Origin: Flavobacteriales bacterium
GTDB taxonomy: Bacteria; Bacteroidota; Bacteroidia; Flavobacteriales_F; PHOS-HE28
Direction: 5' to 3'
Length of the DNA: 64,000 nt
NCBI GenBank assembly: GCA_016721825.1
Contig: JADKHI010000001.1
Span: 62,001-126,000, forward strand
The notes beneath the pieces are model-generated. The model was not told the DNA's origin. It saw only the letters and a list, made by a program, of their open reading frames with translations, and did no database searches. A program made the translations under genes and the position numbers. Positions 44,601 through 51,772 of this stretch are shown here, piece by piece (position 1 is the first letter of the stretch; each line of letters begins with the position of its first letter).

Positions 44601-45381
44601 GCAACATGGCCTCCAGGAACACGTCGTTGCGCTCGTCGATCACGAAGCGGCGCATGCGGTCGTCATCGGAGGTGAGGTCGAAGAGCGAGTCCATGCGGTC
44701 GAGGTCCTGGAGCCGATAGCTGTCCTCGATGGCCTCCAACGGTGTAATGCCCAGCGCGCGGGCCTCCTTGCGTCGTTTCTGGCGCGCGGGATCAGGCTCG
44801 TTGTCATCCGGCATCACGGCCCGCATCAACTGCTGGATGGCGTGCTCCATCCCTTCCAAGCCCACGACCTGCTTGCCGGAGCGGCTGCCACACTGATAGA
44901 TGAACAGGTCCAGGTAGGTGTCCTCCTCATGGTTCGCGTTGCGGCTGGTCATGCGGTACAGCAGGTCGTTCACCACCTCCGGGTCCTGCGCCAAGGCCGT
45001 CGTGTAGGCTTTCCGGTCCGGGAACTCCAGCTCGAAGGCCTTGCGGTAGAGGTCGTTCTCGCTCAAGCCGCCCTCCCGCATGCCGGCGAAGGCCGCGAAC
45101 CATTCCGAGGTGGCCAGCTCGCCCAGCCACGAGGCCGGGTCCATCTCCAAGGCCACCACATCGCTCCCGTCCAGCGCTGCGAAGAACTCCTCGCTCAGAT
45201 GGAAGGCCACCTTGTTGCTTACGTGCATGGTGCCGTACAGGTAGCTGGGCTTCGCCAGGCCGGGACCCGTGATCTTCCACAGCAGCGCATCGTACTTCGG
45301 AGCCTGCTGCGCCAGCGCGGAACTTGCCAGCACCAGTCCCATTGCCAAGGCCATCAGGCCGTTCCGGGGTTCGATCCTCAT
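41623..45381 (-). CDS. Very large TraB/GumN-family protein with long C-terminal extension
   Basis: 1252 residues from the ATG at 45381, opening a signal peptide that ends SSALAQQ. Residues about 25-310 are the TraB/GumN domain: LLWKITGPGLAKPSYLYGTMH at the start, GLEGMEHAIQQL in the middle and VFTGVGAMHLPGEKGLIEML at the end, with the conserved GTMH and GAxHL motifs of this putative metal-dependent (Tiki-like) protease group. Typical members have about 300 residues. The remaining about 900 residues are unlike any family I know. They include repeated units (about 400-560 and 640-800) with FxxFRFNxP-like phrases and a HEAT-like helical stretch near 830-950. The fusion suggests a large periplasmic or surface machine. 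Confidence 0.72.
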   Translation of the reverse strand: MRIEPRNGLMALAMGLVLASSALAQQAPKYDALLWKITGPGLAKPSYLYGTMHVSNKVAFHLSEEFFAALDGSDVVALEMDPASWLGELATSEWFAAFAGMREGGLSENDLYRKAFELEFPDRKAYTTALAQDPEVVNDLLYRMTSRNANHEEDTYLDLFIYQCGSRSGKQVVGLEGMEHAIQQLMRAVMPDDNEPDPARQKRRKEARALGITPLEAIEDSYRLQDLDRMDSLFDLTSDDDRMRRFVIDERNDVFLEAMLPLMGQRSVFTGVGAMHLPGEKGLIEMLRRKGYVVEPVRGTPTSKSRASQRKHEVAYRPVQWRTQWAADSAFSIELPAPLYPMPFKSGSNEMQIAADMTNGSHFLVQRMPTFAALRGLSAAEVLQQVDSGLYEGVPGRIEQIKPFTTNTGWPGIDVRSTDRSGRLVHHKVVVSPFEVFIFERTMRDVSQAEKDGERAFASIRFNAPPTAASSTWSPSYGGCSMELPSLRQSSEAEPRMGWLTNASVEQIHMVQAVDADGKGYMSMSALFPDVTTLEQDTFELAVLAEQSGKKLGLTSISKRPFVGDARSIRATGVNAEGDTVHYMIALDGDRYDLLCTRAGADKASRFFDSYRRTSYAAVEPLITFRDTLMHFSVRTSSTHDQLMDRVAGFANYFQELLQSASKKENVSHQHEERKLLYRSTSTPEAVYVVFERFHHFITMDDEDGFWEERVKELSESGLLQVKDRRMTGEKEARRVELYLADSACSRTVRVVMQQCPGALYTLRTVADERGVPTAWADSFLVSFRTDTVFSEGIFRKKGAELLSWLNGADSTHAAQARSSFYQGNYEDADAPDLIAYIKSNEARDPEKGHRTVAIDKLGGLHHPQVIPFLREQYVAAGDSLDVRFAVLEALARQRTKEGAQVFLELMIADPPLSEEEWRLQSTFSPFFDSLEVARYLFPKAWELRTFPEFEDPVLKLAGALVDKKLMSSTEIAARKSELLMKGRVELKRAIASARHEGDDSEYAYDEEEDSPTGAMRDYAWSGHYERSTDDELLKYHEVPELGNWSSTYQAYQRLLFPFIKEPEVRAFFDQALTSGTDEIELPTAAFLLDRGAAVPPAFWERYAKRDDARLWTYRTLQALHHPELFSKDWLSTDANAKAYLLSGDREYLKDSVEQVGVQEVTTRFGDGPVHFFTSKVQKDEGAKEWTLSCTGFYREGDAKPFTDRFIMMDQENVTDRAELEKRVKDLAGKLRYMGRARWQEEGRFGYSSYLD

Positions 45382-45385
45382 TGGG

Positions 45386-45393
45386 GCAAGATA
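45386..45393 (-). promoter_or_regulatory. Candidate -7 box of the TraB/GumN gene
   Basis: The minus strand reads TATCTTGC, a close variant of TAnnTTTG, ending 4 nt before the ATG. The transcript may be leaderless. Confidence 0.35.
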
Positions 45394-45490
45394 ATTTCCC
45401 GCCCCGATCCGGAGATGCTCCGCTTGGCCAATCCATCCGATCAATACGCCGGACCTACCTTCAGCGGCATTCCACCCTTCAGCCAGGACC

Positions 45491-46612
45491 ATGACAGAAC
45501 TTCCGCGCACCACCGACGACCTCACGCGCTATGTGCTGGTGCTGCTCGCCATCACGCTGACCTGCACGGGGTTGTACTACGGACGCGACCTGCTGATCCT
45601 GCTCTTCACCTCGGCCATCTTCGCTTCGCTGATGCTGCCTTTGCATAACGGCCTGGTGAAGCGGCGCTTTCCCACGTGGCTGGCGGCCTTCCTCTGTTGC
45701 CTCAGCATGCTGTTGGTGGTGGTCAGTCTCATCTGGTTCTTCGCCTGGCAGTACAGCCATTTCGCCAAGGACCTGCCCGAGCTTCGGTCCGCCTTGGGCA
45801 TCAAGCTCGCCACCATCCGCGGCTATCTGGACGGGCGCTTCCACTTCAGCATGGCCGAACAGGAGACTTGGCTTGATGCGCAGGTGAAGAAGCTCGGTGA
45901 GAGCGGTGGCAGCATCGTGATGGGCGTGTTCTCCGCCACTGGTGCCGTGCTGGCCGTGGTGATGCTCATTCCCATCTTCACCTTCCTGTTGCTGTTGTTG
46001 AAAGGGAAGATCCACACCTTCCTGGAACAACTGAGCGGGGACCAACAGGGCGCCACCTTGAAAGTGGTGAAGCGCAGCTCCTTGCTCTCCCGGAAGTACC
46101 TGCGCGGCGTGGTCACGGTGATGGTGATCCTAACGGTGCTCAACTCCATCGGCTTCCTGCTGCTTGGGCTGAAGTACGCGATCCTACTTGCGGCCACCGC
46201 TGCCGTGTTGAACGTGGTGCCCTACATCGGCCCCTGGGTCGGCAGCTTGCTGCCCATGTTCATCGCGCTCATCACCAAGGACTCGATGTGGTATACCGTC
46301 GGTGCGTTGGGGGTGATCCTCGTCTCCCAATTCCTCGACAACAACTTCATCACACCCAAGATCGTCGGCTCTTCGGTGAGCATCAACCCACTGGCCAGCA
46401 TCGTGGCGCTGCTCGCAGGCGGCATGCTCTGGGGCGTGGCCGGACTGATCCTCGCCATTCCGTTCACCGGTGTGCTCAAGGCCGTGTGTGACGAGGTACC
46501 CGGACTGAAACCGTGGGGCTTCCTGCTCGGTGAAGAACATACCTGGCCGGAAGAGGACCTGATCGACATCCCCTTGATCCGTAAGAAGGGGCCGCGAACG
46601 AAAGCACCCTAG
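45491..46612 (+). CDS. AI-2E family transporter (PerM/YdiK-like)
   Basis: 373 residues with seven to eight membrane helices. Family hallmarks are LLFTSAIFASLMLPLHNGL near the N-terminus, a soluble middle part (about 95-160), and LKYAILLAATAAVLNVVPYIGPWVGSLLP plus NNFITPKIVGSSVSINPLASIVALLAGG at the C-terminus. Members export small molecules (AI-2, indole or ions in different species); the substrate is not predictable. TACCTTCA (45456-45463), 27 nt upstream, could be its -7 box. The DHCW cupin gene follows after 5 bp. Confidence 0.88.
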   Translation: MTELPRTTDDLTRYVLVLLAITLTCTGLYYGRDLLILLFTSAIFASLMLPLHNGLVKRRFPTWLAAFLCCLSMLLVVVSLIWFFAWQYSHFAKDLPELRSALGIKLATIRGYLDGRFHFSMAEQETWLDAQVKKLGESGGSIVMGVFSATGAVLAVVMLIPIFTFLLLLLKGKIHTFLEQLSGDQQGATLKVVKRSSLLSRKYLRGVVTVMVILTVLNSIGFLLLGLKYAILLAATAAVLNVVPYIGPWVGSLLPMFIALITKDSMWYTVGALGVILVSQFLDNNFITPKIVGSSVSINPLASIVALLAGGMLWGVAGLILAIPFTGVLKAVCDEVPGLKPWGFLLGEEHTWPEEDLIDIPLIRKKGPRTKAP

Positions 46613-46617
46613 CGCAC

Positions 46618-46953
46618 ATGAACATCCCCTTCCAGATCACTGACTGGAACACGGTTCCCACCACCGTTGTACATGGCACCACCGGCACCGCTACTATGCG
46701 CATCCAGCAGCTCGGCGATCTCCGCATCCGCATGATCGAGTACAGCGCCAACTACCTCGCCGACCATTGGTGCGAACTGGGCCACCTGGTCTTCGTGCTC
46801 GAAGGCGAACTGATCAACGAACTGAGGGACGGCGCTACGACATTGATGAAAGCCGGTTCATCCTATGCAGTCTCCGATGGGTTGAGCTCGCACCGCTCGC
46901 GCACTGTCGGGCCTGTGAAGCTGCTGGTGGTGGATGGGGGATTCCTGGGATAG
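46618..46953 (+). CDS. DHCW-motif cupin fold protein
   Basis: 111 residues, a single small cupin. The signature ADHWCELGHLVFVLEGEL gives the DHCW motif and the cupin metal-binding strand (His in DHW and His in GHL). LMKAGSSYAVSD and SSHRSRTVGPVKLLVVD form the second cupin box. The group is common in Bacteroidota and of unknown activity, perhaps a small-molecule sensor or isomerase. It begins 5 bp after the AI-2E gene. Confidence 0.82.
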   Translation: MNIPFQITDWNTVPTTVVHGTTGTATMRIQQLGDLRIRMIEYSANYLADHWCELGHLVFVLEGELINELRDGATTLMKAGSSYAVSDGLSSHRSRTVGPVKLLVVDGGFLG

Positions 46954-46973
46954 TGGGCCGATGATCTTCCTTG

Positions 46974-46992
46974 GTCGACCCAGTGGGTCGAC
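46974..46992. repeat. Short palindrome GTCGACCC-AGT-GGGTCGAC
   Basis: Eight-base arms with a 3-nt loop in the convergent gap between the cupin gene and kdnB. Nearly the same palindrome is found at 55127-55143. It may be a repeated element or a stem terminator; there is no T-run. Confidence 0.5.
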
Positions 46993-47016
46993 GCTACGGG
47001 ATCTTCGGTGATCGGA

Positions 47017-48099
47017 TCACATCCGCCGGTACCACCCCTTGATCCGCTCGCGGTCCAGCACCTTCTGCCAGTCGGGTCCGAAGGCATGGTCCCACATGTG
47101 CGGCAAGTTGTAGGCCACTTCGGCCATGGCGCTGATGGTCTCATCGCTCCAGTCCTTCGCGAGGCCTTGGGGGATGTGCACCTTGTTATGTGCTACCATG
47201 CCCTTGAACTCCTGGACGTAGTCGCCATAGACGTCTTCCAGCTTGTCGAACGCGATGCAATTGGCGATGCAGTGGTGGATCTCGAGGATCTTGCCCAGGC
47301 CGTAGCTCAGCGCATGGCACACGCCCACTTCGCTGTAGGTGAGGCTAAGGCCGCCCATGTAGCTGGCCACCATCAGGAACTCGTCGCTCTTCACATCCTT
47401 CCGGTCCATGCGCAGGAAGACCTCGCGGCACATCTCCAGGCTCTTCTCGCTGTAGGCCTCGGCGAAGGTGTTCTTCTTCGTGCCGGTGATCGCCTCCACG
47501 CTGTGGATGTAGGTGTCCATGCCGGTATAGAACCATTGGTCCGTGGGCACGCTGGCGATGAGGTCCGGGTCCAGCACGATCTGGTCGAAGACGGTCCAGT
47601 CGCACTTCAGGCCGAGCTTCTTCACAGGCCCCGTGAGCACGGCCGTCATGCTCACTTCCGCACCGGTGCCGCTGATGGTAGGCACGCCGCAATGGTAGAT
47701 GCCGGGCTTCTGGATCAGGTTGAGGCCCTGGTACTGCACGCTGCTGCCCTCGTTGGTGAACATGAGTGAAGCAGCCTTGGCGATGTCCATCATACTGCCG
47801 CCACCAATGCCCACGATGCCCGCAGGCAGGCCACGGCGCTTCAGGATGTCATCCCGCAACTTGTCGATCAGCTCAGTGGTCGGCTCCTTCAGTGCGCTGA
47901 TGAAGTGGATCTCGTCGCCCTCCAGTTCGGGGATGCGCGCCACGAAGTCGGCCTTGTGCTCGAAGTAGTCGTCCACCACGAAGACCATGAAGCCGTCGTT
48001 GGCGGAGCGCTGCGGCTCCAGGATCTCGCCCAGCTTGCCGAAGCTGCCGCGGCCGTAGCAGGTCTTGGTGACGGACTTGAAGTTGCGGAAGAGTTGCAT
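47017..48099 (-). CDS. kdnB: 3-deoxy-alpha-D-manno-octulosonate 8-oxidase KdnB (iron-type alcohol dehydrogenase family)
   Basis: 360 residues from the ATG at 48099 (MQLFRNFKSVTKTCYGRGSF). The N-terminal dinucleotide-type fold has GIVGIGGGSMMDIAKAAS (about 94-111). The C-terminal metal site is D195 and H199 in GMDTYIHSVEA, H262 in CHALSYGLG and a His in EIHHCIANC. The length, the RNFK..YGRGSF opening and a KdnA-type aminotransferase 1.2 kb away match Shewanella KdnB. KdnB oxidises C8 of Kdo so that KdnA can aminate it, giving 8-amino-Kdo for lipopolysaccharide. It is cytoplasmic. A TTCCTTTG box (48127-48134, minus) lies 27 nt upstream. Confidence 0.78.
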   Translation of the reverse strand: MQLFRNFKSVTKTCYGRGSFGKLGEILEPQRSANDGFMVFVVDDYFEHKADFVARIPELEGDEIHFISALKEPTTELIDKLRDDILKRRGLPAGIVGIGGGSMMDIAKAASLMFTNEGSSVQYQGLNLIQKPGIYHCGVPTISGTGAEVSMTAVLTGPVKKLGLKCDWTVFDQIVLDPDLIASVPTDQWFYTGMDTYIHSVEAITGTKKNTFAEAYSEKSLEMCREVFLRMDRKDVKSDEFLMVASYMGGLSLTYSEVGVCHALSYGLGKILEIHHCIANCIAFDKLEDVYGDYVQEFKGMVAHNKVHIPQGLAKDWSDETISAMAEVAYNLPHMWDHAFGPDWQKVLDRERIKGWYRRM

Positions 48100-48163
48100 G
48101 TGTTCGATCCCGACTTGGCGGGAGTGCAAAGGAACGGAGCGGGCGGGTATGGTAACCCGGTAT

Positions 48164-48233
48164 ATGGACACGGATGGACAGGATGGACCTGGCGGGCGAT
48201 GGAACTCGTCCATCCCCGTCCATCCGGTCCATC
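48164..48233. repeat. Imperfect inverted repeat built from GGATGGAC units
   Basis: The left arm (48164-48189) has repeated ATGGAC/GGATGGAC units. The right arm (48207-48233) has the reverse complement GTCCATCC units. The loop is about 17 nt. It lies in the divergent gap between kdnB and the four-helix-bundle gene. It resembles repetitive extragenic palindromes. Confidence 0.6.
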
Positions 48234-48262
48234 TGAACTGCTCCTTACATTGGCAGGTCCCA

Positions 48263-48877
48263 ATGCCCGCCCGCGACCCGAAATACTCCTTGATCCTGCC
48301 GCCGAGCGGAGGCTTTCGCAAACTGAAGAGCTTTCAGCTGGCGCAACTGGTCTACGACATTACGGTGCGCTTCGTGATCCGCTACATCCGCGAGGACAGC
48401 CGCACCCGCGACCAAATGGAACAAGCCGCGCGCAGCGGTGCCCAGAACATCGCCGAGGGTAGCATGTTCAGCGCCACCTCGAAGAAGATCGAGATGAACC
48501 TCACCAACGTGGCCAAGTCAAGCCTGACGGAACTGAAGTTGGACTACGAGGACTTCCTTCGCCACCGGAAGATGTCGCTATGGGCCAACGATGACCCGCG
48601 CCGTGCCGAATTGGTGGCCAAGCGCTTCACCACTGCGGACGAGGTGGCGGGCTGGGTCAAGGATGTGCATGAGCGCGGCCAGGGAGGTACGGCCAGTGCC
48701 ACCGAGAAGAACAGAAGCTTTGCGGAGCTGAGCGCGAACGCGGCCCATGTGCTGTGCGGCGTGGCGATCACCATGACCGACCGCCAGTTGACCAGCTTGG
48801 CCAAGACCTTCGAGAAGGAAGGTGGTTTCAGTGAGCGGCTCTATCGGGTGCGCACCGAGGCCCGGAGGTACAGCTGA
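48263..48877 (+). CDS. Four-helix-bundle protein (23S rRNA intervening-sequence/S23-type relative)
   Basis: 204 residues from the ATG at 48263; the frame is open upstream but crosses the inverted repeat. The core FQLAQLVYDITVRFVIRYI ... QMEQAARSGAQNIAEGSMFSATSKKIEMNLTNVAKSSLTELKLDYEDFL is the four-helix-bundle signature (QNIAEG, SLxELxxxxE). Other family members are encoded inside 23S rRNA intervening sequences or as stand-alone genes. The second half (about 110-204) is an extra suffix with few known relatives. The biochemical role is unknown. Only 2 bp separate its stop from the convergent gene at 48880. Confidence 0.78.
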   Translation: MPARDPKYSLILPPSGGFRKLKSFQLAQLVYDITVRFVIRYIREDSRTRDQMEQAARSGAQNIAEGSMFSATSKKIEMNLTNVAKSSLTELKLDYEDFLRHRKMSLWANDDPRRAELVAKRFTTADEVAGWVKDVHERGQGGTASATEKNRSFAELSANAAHVLCGVAITMTDRQLTSLAKTFEKEGGFSERLYRVRTEARRYS

Positions 48878-48879
48878 GG

Positions 48880-49218
48880 TCAGGGCTTCTGCTGCATCCG
48901 CTCCAACCGAATTTCCAAGTCCACCATTCCCTTGGTCAGGTCCACCTGGTTCCTGTAAGTCAGGTAACCATCGAGATCGGCTTTCAGGCTAATAAGCTCT
49001 TGGGGAAAGCGCACCACGAAGAGCCCGTCAAAGTCTGTCTGTGTTGAGCAGGTGTCCTTCACCCCGACAAGGTCAATGTGAACGAAAAACAGCGGCTCGC
49101 CGGTCTCTTTGTCCACCACTTTCCCTTGCAACCAGCCCAGGTCACGACCAGATTGGGCAGTTGCAGAATGATGGAGCATCACCCCAAAGCAGAAGGCCCA
49201 AACAACCAAAGTTCTCAT
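48880..49218 (-). CDS. Small exported protein with carboxypeptidase-regulatory-like beta domain
   Basis: 112 residues. The signal peptide ends HHSATAQ, followed by one Ig-like transthyretin/CarboxypepD_reg unit: LQGKVVDKETGEPLFFVHIDLVG, TQTDFDGLFVVRFP and LKADLDGYLTYRNQVDL. Such domains occur at the N-terminus of SusC/TonB proteins and as free secreted domains. No receptor gene is adjacent, so this may be a stand-alone module. The structured RNA candidate lies just upstream. Confidence 0.75.
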   Translation of the reverse strand: MRTLVVWAFCFGVMLHHSATAQSGRDLGWLQGKVVDKETGEPLFFVHIDLVGVKDTCSTQTDFDGLFVVRFPQELISLKADLDGYLTYRNQVDLTKGMVDLEIRLERMQQKP

Positions 49219-49229
49219 TGGACCACCAA

Positions 49230-49336
49230 GTTACTCGCGTTAGGGATAGCAGCGGAAAGCCCACAGCGAGGAGGAACGACGAGCGAGGACTTGTAGCGGA
49301 TAGCCCGACCCGAGGCTCTGCGAGGGGAACGCCCAA
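49230..49336 (+). ncRNA. Possible structured RNA between kdnA and the small exported protein
   Basis: About 107 nt with the repeated phrases AGCGGAAAGCCC (49251-49262) and AGCGGATAGCCC (49296-49307), and a terminal helix GCGTT (49237-49241) with AACGC (49328-49332). The GTTAGGGATAGCAGCGG ... GGATAGCCCGACCC style is familiar from a recurring intergenic element of Bacteroidota, perhaps the flavo-1 RNA class. I cannot confirm the class or the strand. Both neighbouring genes are on the minus strand. Confidence 0.45.
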
Positions 49337-49341
49337 ACAAC

Positions 49342-50547
49342 CTACGCGGTCACCGGCTTCATCGCACTCACGATCGCCCCCTCCAACTTCGTCAGCAACG
49401 CGTCCAGTTCAGCCTCCGTCCACGTAACGCGGATGTTGAAGCTGATCAAGCGGCACATGACGGCGTCGCTCTGGGGGAAGGTCATGGTCTTGAGGTCCTG
49501 CGGCAGGCCGAGCTCGTGGGCCACCATGCGGAAGGGCATCTTCAGCTCCTTCACGTGGCTCCACTGCTTGATGTAGTGGTACATGTTGTCGTACCAGTAG
49601 CCACCGCCGATGCCTGCGACGCCCATGTTCTTGAAGGTGGCGCGGGCCGTGGCCTCATCGGGCAGTAGCAGGTGGAAGAAGGTGGCGCTGTCGCCGGCGT
49701 CGTCGCATTGCTTGCGGAAGGCGAGGCCGGGGATCTTGCTGAGGCGCTCCTGGATGATGGCCTTGTGTTTGCGCTGCTGGCTGATGATGAAGGGGAGCTT
49801 GCGCGCCTGTGCCAGGCCGATGGCCGCGTTGATCTCGCCGATGCGGAAGTTGGTGCCCATGATGTGATGGGGCTCCATGCCGCGGTTGTCGCCCTCGTGG
49901 TTGTGGCCGTGGTCGCTGAGGTGCTCGGCGGTTTTGATGAGCTGCTCGTCGTCGCTGATGATGACGCCGCCTTCGCCGCAGGTGTTGATCTTGAAGAAGT
50001 CGAAGCTGAAGCTGCCCATCTTGCCGAAGAGGCCGAGGTGCTTGCCCTTGTAGGTGGCGCCGAGCGCCTGGGCAGTATCCTCGATCAGCATCACGTTCTT
50101 CTCCTTGCACACGGCGAGGATGCCGTCCAGATCGGCGGAGGCACCGCACATGTGGACGAGCAGAACAGCTTTCGTCTTGGGCGTGATGGCTGCCCGGATC
50201 CCTTCAGCGCTGAGGCAGAGCGTCTCATCGATCTCAGCGAACACGGGGATGGCTCCCGCGAAGAGCACGGCCTCGATGGTGGCCACGAAGGTGAAGGGCG
50301 GCACGATGACATGGTCGCCGTAGCCCACACCACAGGCCGCGAGCATGGAACTCACGGCCGTGCTGCCACTGCTGACAGCCAGCGCGTGCTTCGCCCCAGT
50401 GAACTTCGCGATCTCGGCCTCGAACTCCTTCGCCTTCCAGATGCCCTGTCGCTGCGCGTCGTGGTTGTAACGGAACAGGACGCCCGTGTTCAGGACGTCC
50501 ATCACTTCCTTGCGTTCCTCGTCTCCGAAAAGCTCTGTGCCGGGCAT
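49342..50547 (-). CDS. kdnA: 8-amino-3,8-dideoxy-manno-octulosonate aminotransferase KdnA (DegT/DnrJ/EryC1 family)
   Basis: 401 residues. The opening MPGTELFGDEERKEVMDVLN and TGVLFRYNHDAQRQGIWKAK is distinctive for KdnA. PLP-enzyme features are ALAVSSGSTAVSSML, the aspartate IEDTAQ (Asp157) and the PLP lysine in FSFDFFKINTCGEGG (Lys186). The protein aminates the 8-keto-Kdo made by KdnB, giving 8-amino-Kdo for the lipopolysaccharide inner core; the reaction is known from Shewanella. An exact TACCTTTG box lies 20 nt upstream. kdnB is downstream on the same strand but separated by two unrelated genes, so the pair is not a simple operon. Confidence 0.82.
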   Translation of the reverse strand: MPGTELFGDEERKEVMDVLNTGVLFRYNHDAQRQGIWKAKEFEAEIAKFTGAKHALAVSSGSTAVSSMLAACGVGYGDHVIVPPFTFVATIEAVLFAGAIPVFAEIDETLCLSAEGIRAAITPKTKAVLLVHMCGASADLDGILAVCKEKNVMLIEDTAQALGATYKGKHLGLFGKMGSFSFDFFKINTCGEGGVIISDDEQLIKTAEHLSDHGHNHEGDNRGMEPHHIMGTNFRIGEINAAIGLAQARKLPFIISQQRKHKAIIQERLSKIPGLAFRKQCDDAGDSATFFHLLLPDEATARATFKNMGVAGIGGGYWYDNMYHYIKQWSHVKELKMPFRMVAHELGLPQDLKTMTFPQSDAVMCRLISFNIRVTWTEAELDALLTKLEGAIVSAMKPVTA

Positions 50548-50567
50548 GGGTGTGCGTGTTGCTGCGG

Positions 50568-50575
50568 CAAAGGTA
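50568..50575 (-). promoter_or_regulatory. -7 box of kdnA
   Basis: The minus strand reads TACCTTTG, an exact TAnnTTTG followed by CC, 20 nt before the ATG at 50547. No -33 TTG is found at 17-23 nt. Confidence 0.55.
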
Positions 50576-50604
50576 GCGGCCCGGCGCCGTGGCTCAGCGG
50601 CCGC

Positions 50605-51714
50605 TCAATGGGCGTACACCTGCCCGTTCCACCACACCTTCACCTTCTTGTTCGGCATGTTCAGCAGCAAGGTGCCCCGGTCGAAGGTGAAGTCCTGGAA
50701 GGTCTCGCGTTGAATGGCCACCTCGCTCTTTCCTTGGCGCCACACCTTTACGGCCCTGTTCACATCCACGTAGGCGAGCGTGCCCCAAGAGGCCTTCCAC
50801 TGCTCGGGCCAGTAGTTCTCCAGCTCCTGCAGCTGTCCGTTGGCGAAGGCCTTCAGCCGGTCGCGGTCCTTGATGATCACCAGGCTATCCACCACGTAGT
50901 ACTCCTGCGGCTCGTAGGTGTACGCGGTGTAGACCTTGGTGCCGCTCAGCACTTTCAAGGAGCCGCTCATGTCCACATAGGCCATCACGCCCTTGCCCAT
51001 CTTGAAGCTCTTGGGCATGATCGGCTCCAGGTCGATGATCTCGCCGCGCAGGAAGGCATGGAAGCCGTTGTCCTGCGAATCCTGATAGACCACCATGTCC
51101 AGCGCGGCCTCGTAGGGCACTTCGTTGGCCTGGGGTGTCAGCTCGTAGATGTCGCCGTGGTAGAAGACCTTCAACTTGTTCTCGATGTTGGTGACCCAGG
51201 CCACCAGGTTGTCACCGGTCTTCCAGCTGTGCAGCGGGTTGTTGGCCAAGGCATCCTCCAGTTGGATGTTCTCGCCTTCGTACCGCACGTTGATGGTGCG
51301 CTGGGCCTCATCGTACCAACCCACGATGCTGTCGTCCACCGCCCAGTTGCCGGTGTTGTAGCACAAGGGGATCACCTCGCCATGGTCGTAGAGCTTCAGT
51401 GACGTGGCGAGCTTGTAGGCCATCAGGTGGTCCGTCGCCTTGAATTCCGCAGCGCTGCGGTCCAAGGTGACGGTCTTCCCATTGGCGTACATCTTCAGGT
51501 CGCTGTTGTTCGAGGAATAGAAGACGGACCGGTCACCCATCTGCACCGACCGTGGCGGCAGGTTCTCCAGCTGGGTGAAGGTGCCCTTGTCGAACACGTG
51601 GAAGCGGTCCATGTAGTCGGTGAAGGCGGCGAGGCCTTGGGCAGTGGCGGTCGTGCTGGTCCACAGGGAAAGGGCGACCAAAGGAAGAAGGGAGCGTGAG
51701 CGCATGCGGTTCAT
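50605..51714 (-). CDS. Exported protein made of about nine 35-residue repeats, unnamed family
   Basis: 369 residues. The signal peptide ends TTATAQ. Nearly the whole mature part is a tandem repeat of about 35 residues with the pattern (F/L)K(V/M)(F/Y/W)xxGxxxxLE ... GxxxVAYVDxxxx. Examples are LKMYANGKTVTL, LKLYDHGEVIPL, LKVFYHGDIYEL, FHAFLRGEIIDLE, LKAFANGQLQELE, VKVWRQGKSEVAI and KVKVWWNGQVYAH. This looks like a beta-propeller or beta-solenoid with aromatic-rich blades. I do not recognise a named family. It lies divergent to the GH38-like gene, 58 bp apart, and both are exported. A TATCTTGC box (51724-51731) is upstream. Confidence 0.75.
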   Translation of the reverse strand: MNRMRSRSLLPLVALSLWTSTTATAQGLAAFTDYMDRFHVFDKGTFTQLENLPPRSVQMGDRSVFYSSNNSDLKMYANGKTVTLDRSAAEFKATDHLMAYKLATSLKLYDHGEVIPLCYNTGNWAVDDSIVGWYDEAQRTINVRYEGENIQLEDALANNPLHSWKTGDNLVAWVTNIENKLKVFYHGDIYELTPQANEVPYEAALDMVVYQDSQDNGFHAFLRGEIIDLEPIMPKSFKMGKGVMAYVDMSGSLKVLSGTKVYTAYTYEPQEYYVVDSLVIIKDRDRLKAFANGQLQELENYWPEQWKASWGTLAYVDVNRAVKVWRQGKSEVAIQRETFQDFTFDRGTLLLNMPNKKVKVWWNGQVYAH

Positions 51715-51723
51715 CGGTGACGT

Positions 51724-51731
51724 GCAAGATA
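51724..51731 (-). promoter_or_regulatory. Candidate -7 box of the repeat protein gene
   Basis: The minus strand reads TATCTTGC, a variant of TAnnTTTG, ending 9 nt before the ATG. It shares the 58-bp divergent gap with the box at 51761. Confidence 0.35.
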
Positions 51732-51760
51732 GCCGCTGTCAAGGACCGGGCCAGAGCGGC

Positions 51761-51768
51761 TATTTTCG
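51761..51768 (+). promoter_or_regulatory. Candidate -7 box of the GH38-like gene
   Basis: TATTTTCG (one mismatch to TAnnTTTG) ends 4 nt before the ATG at 51773, implying a leaderless mRNA. Confidence 0.35.
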
Positions 51769-51772
51769 GACC

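Noticed and set aside
49672..51402. 576-codon open frame opposite kdnA and the repeat protein
   Set aside because: Spans two genes and their gap on the other strand, with no family match or start signal; an effect of high GC.
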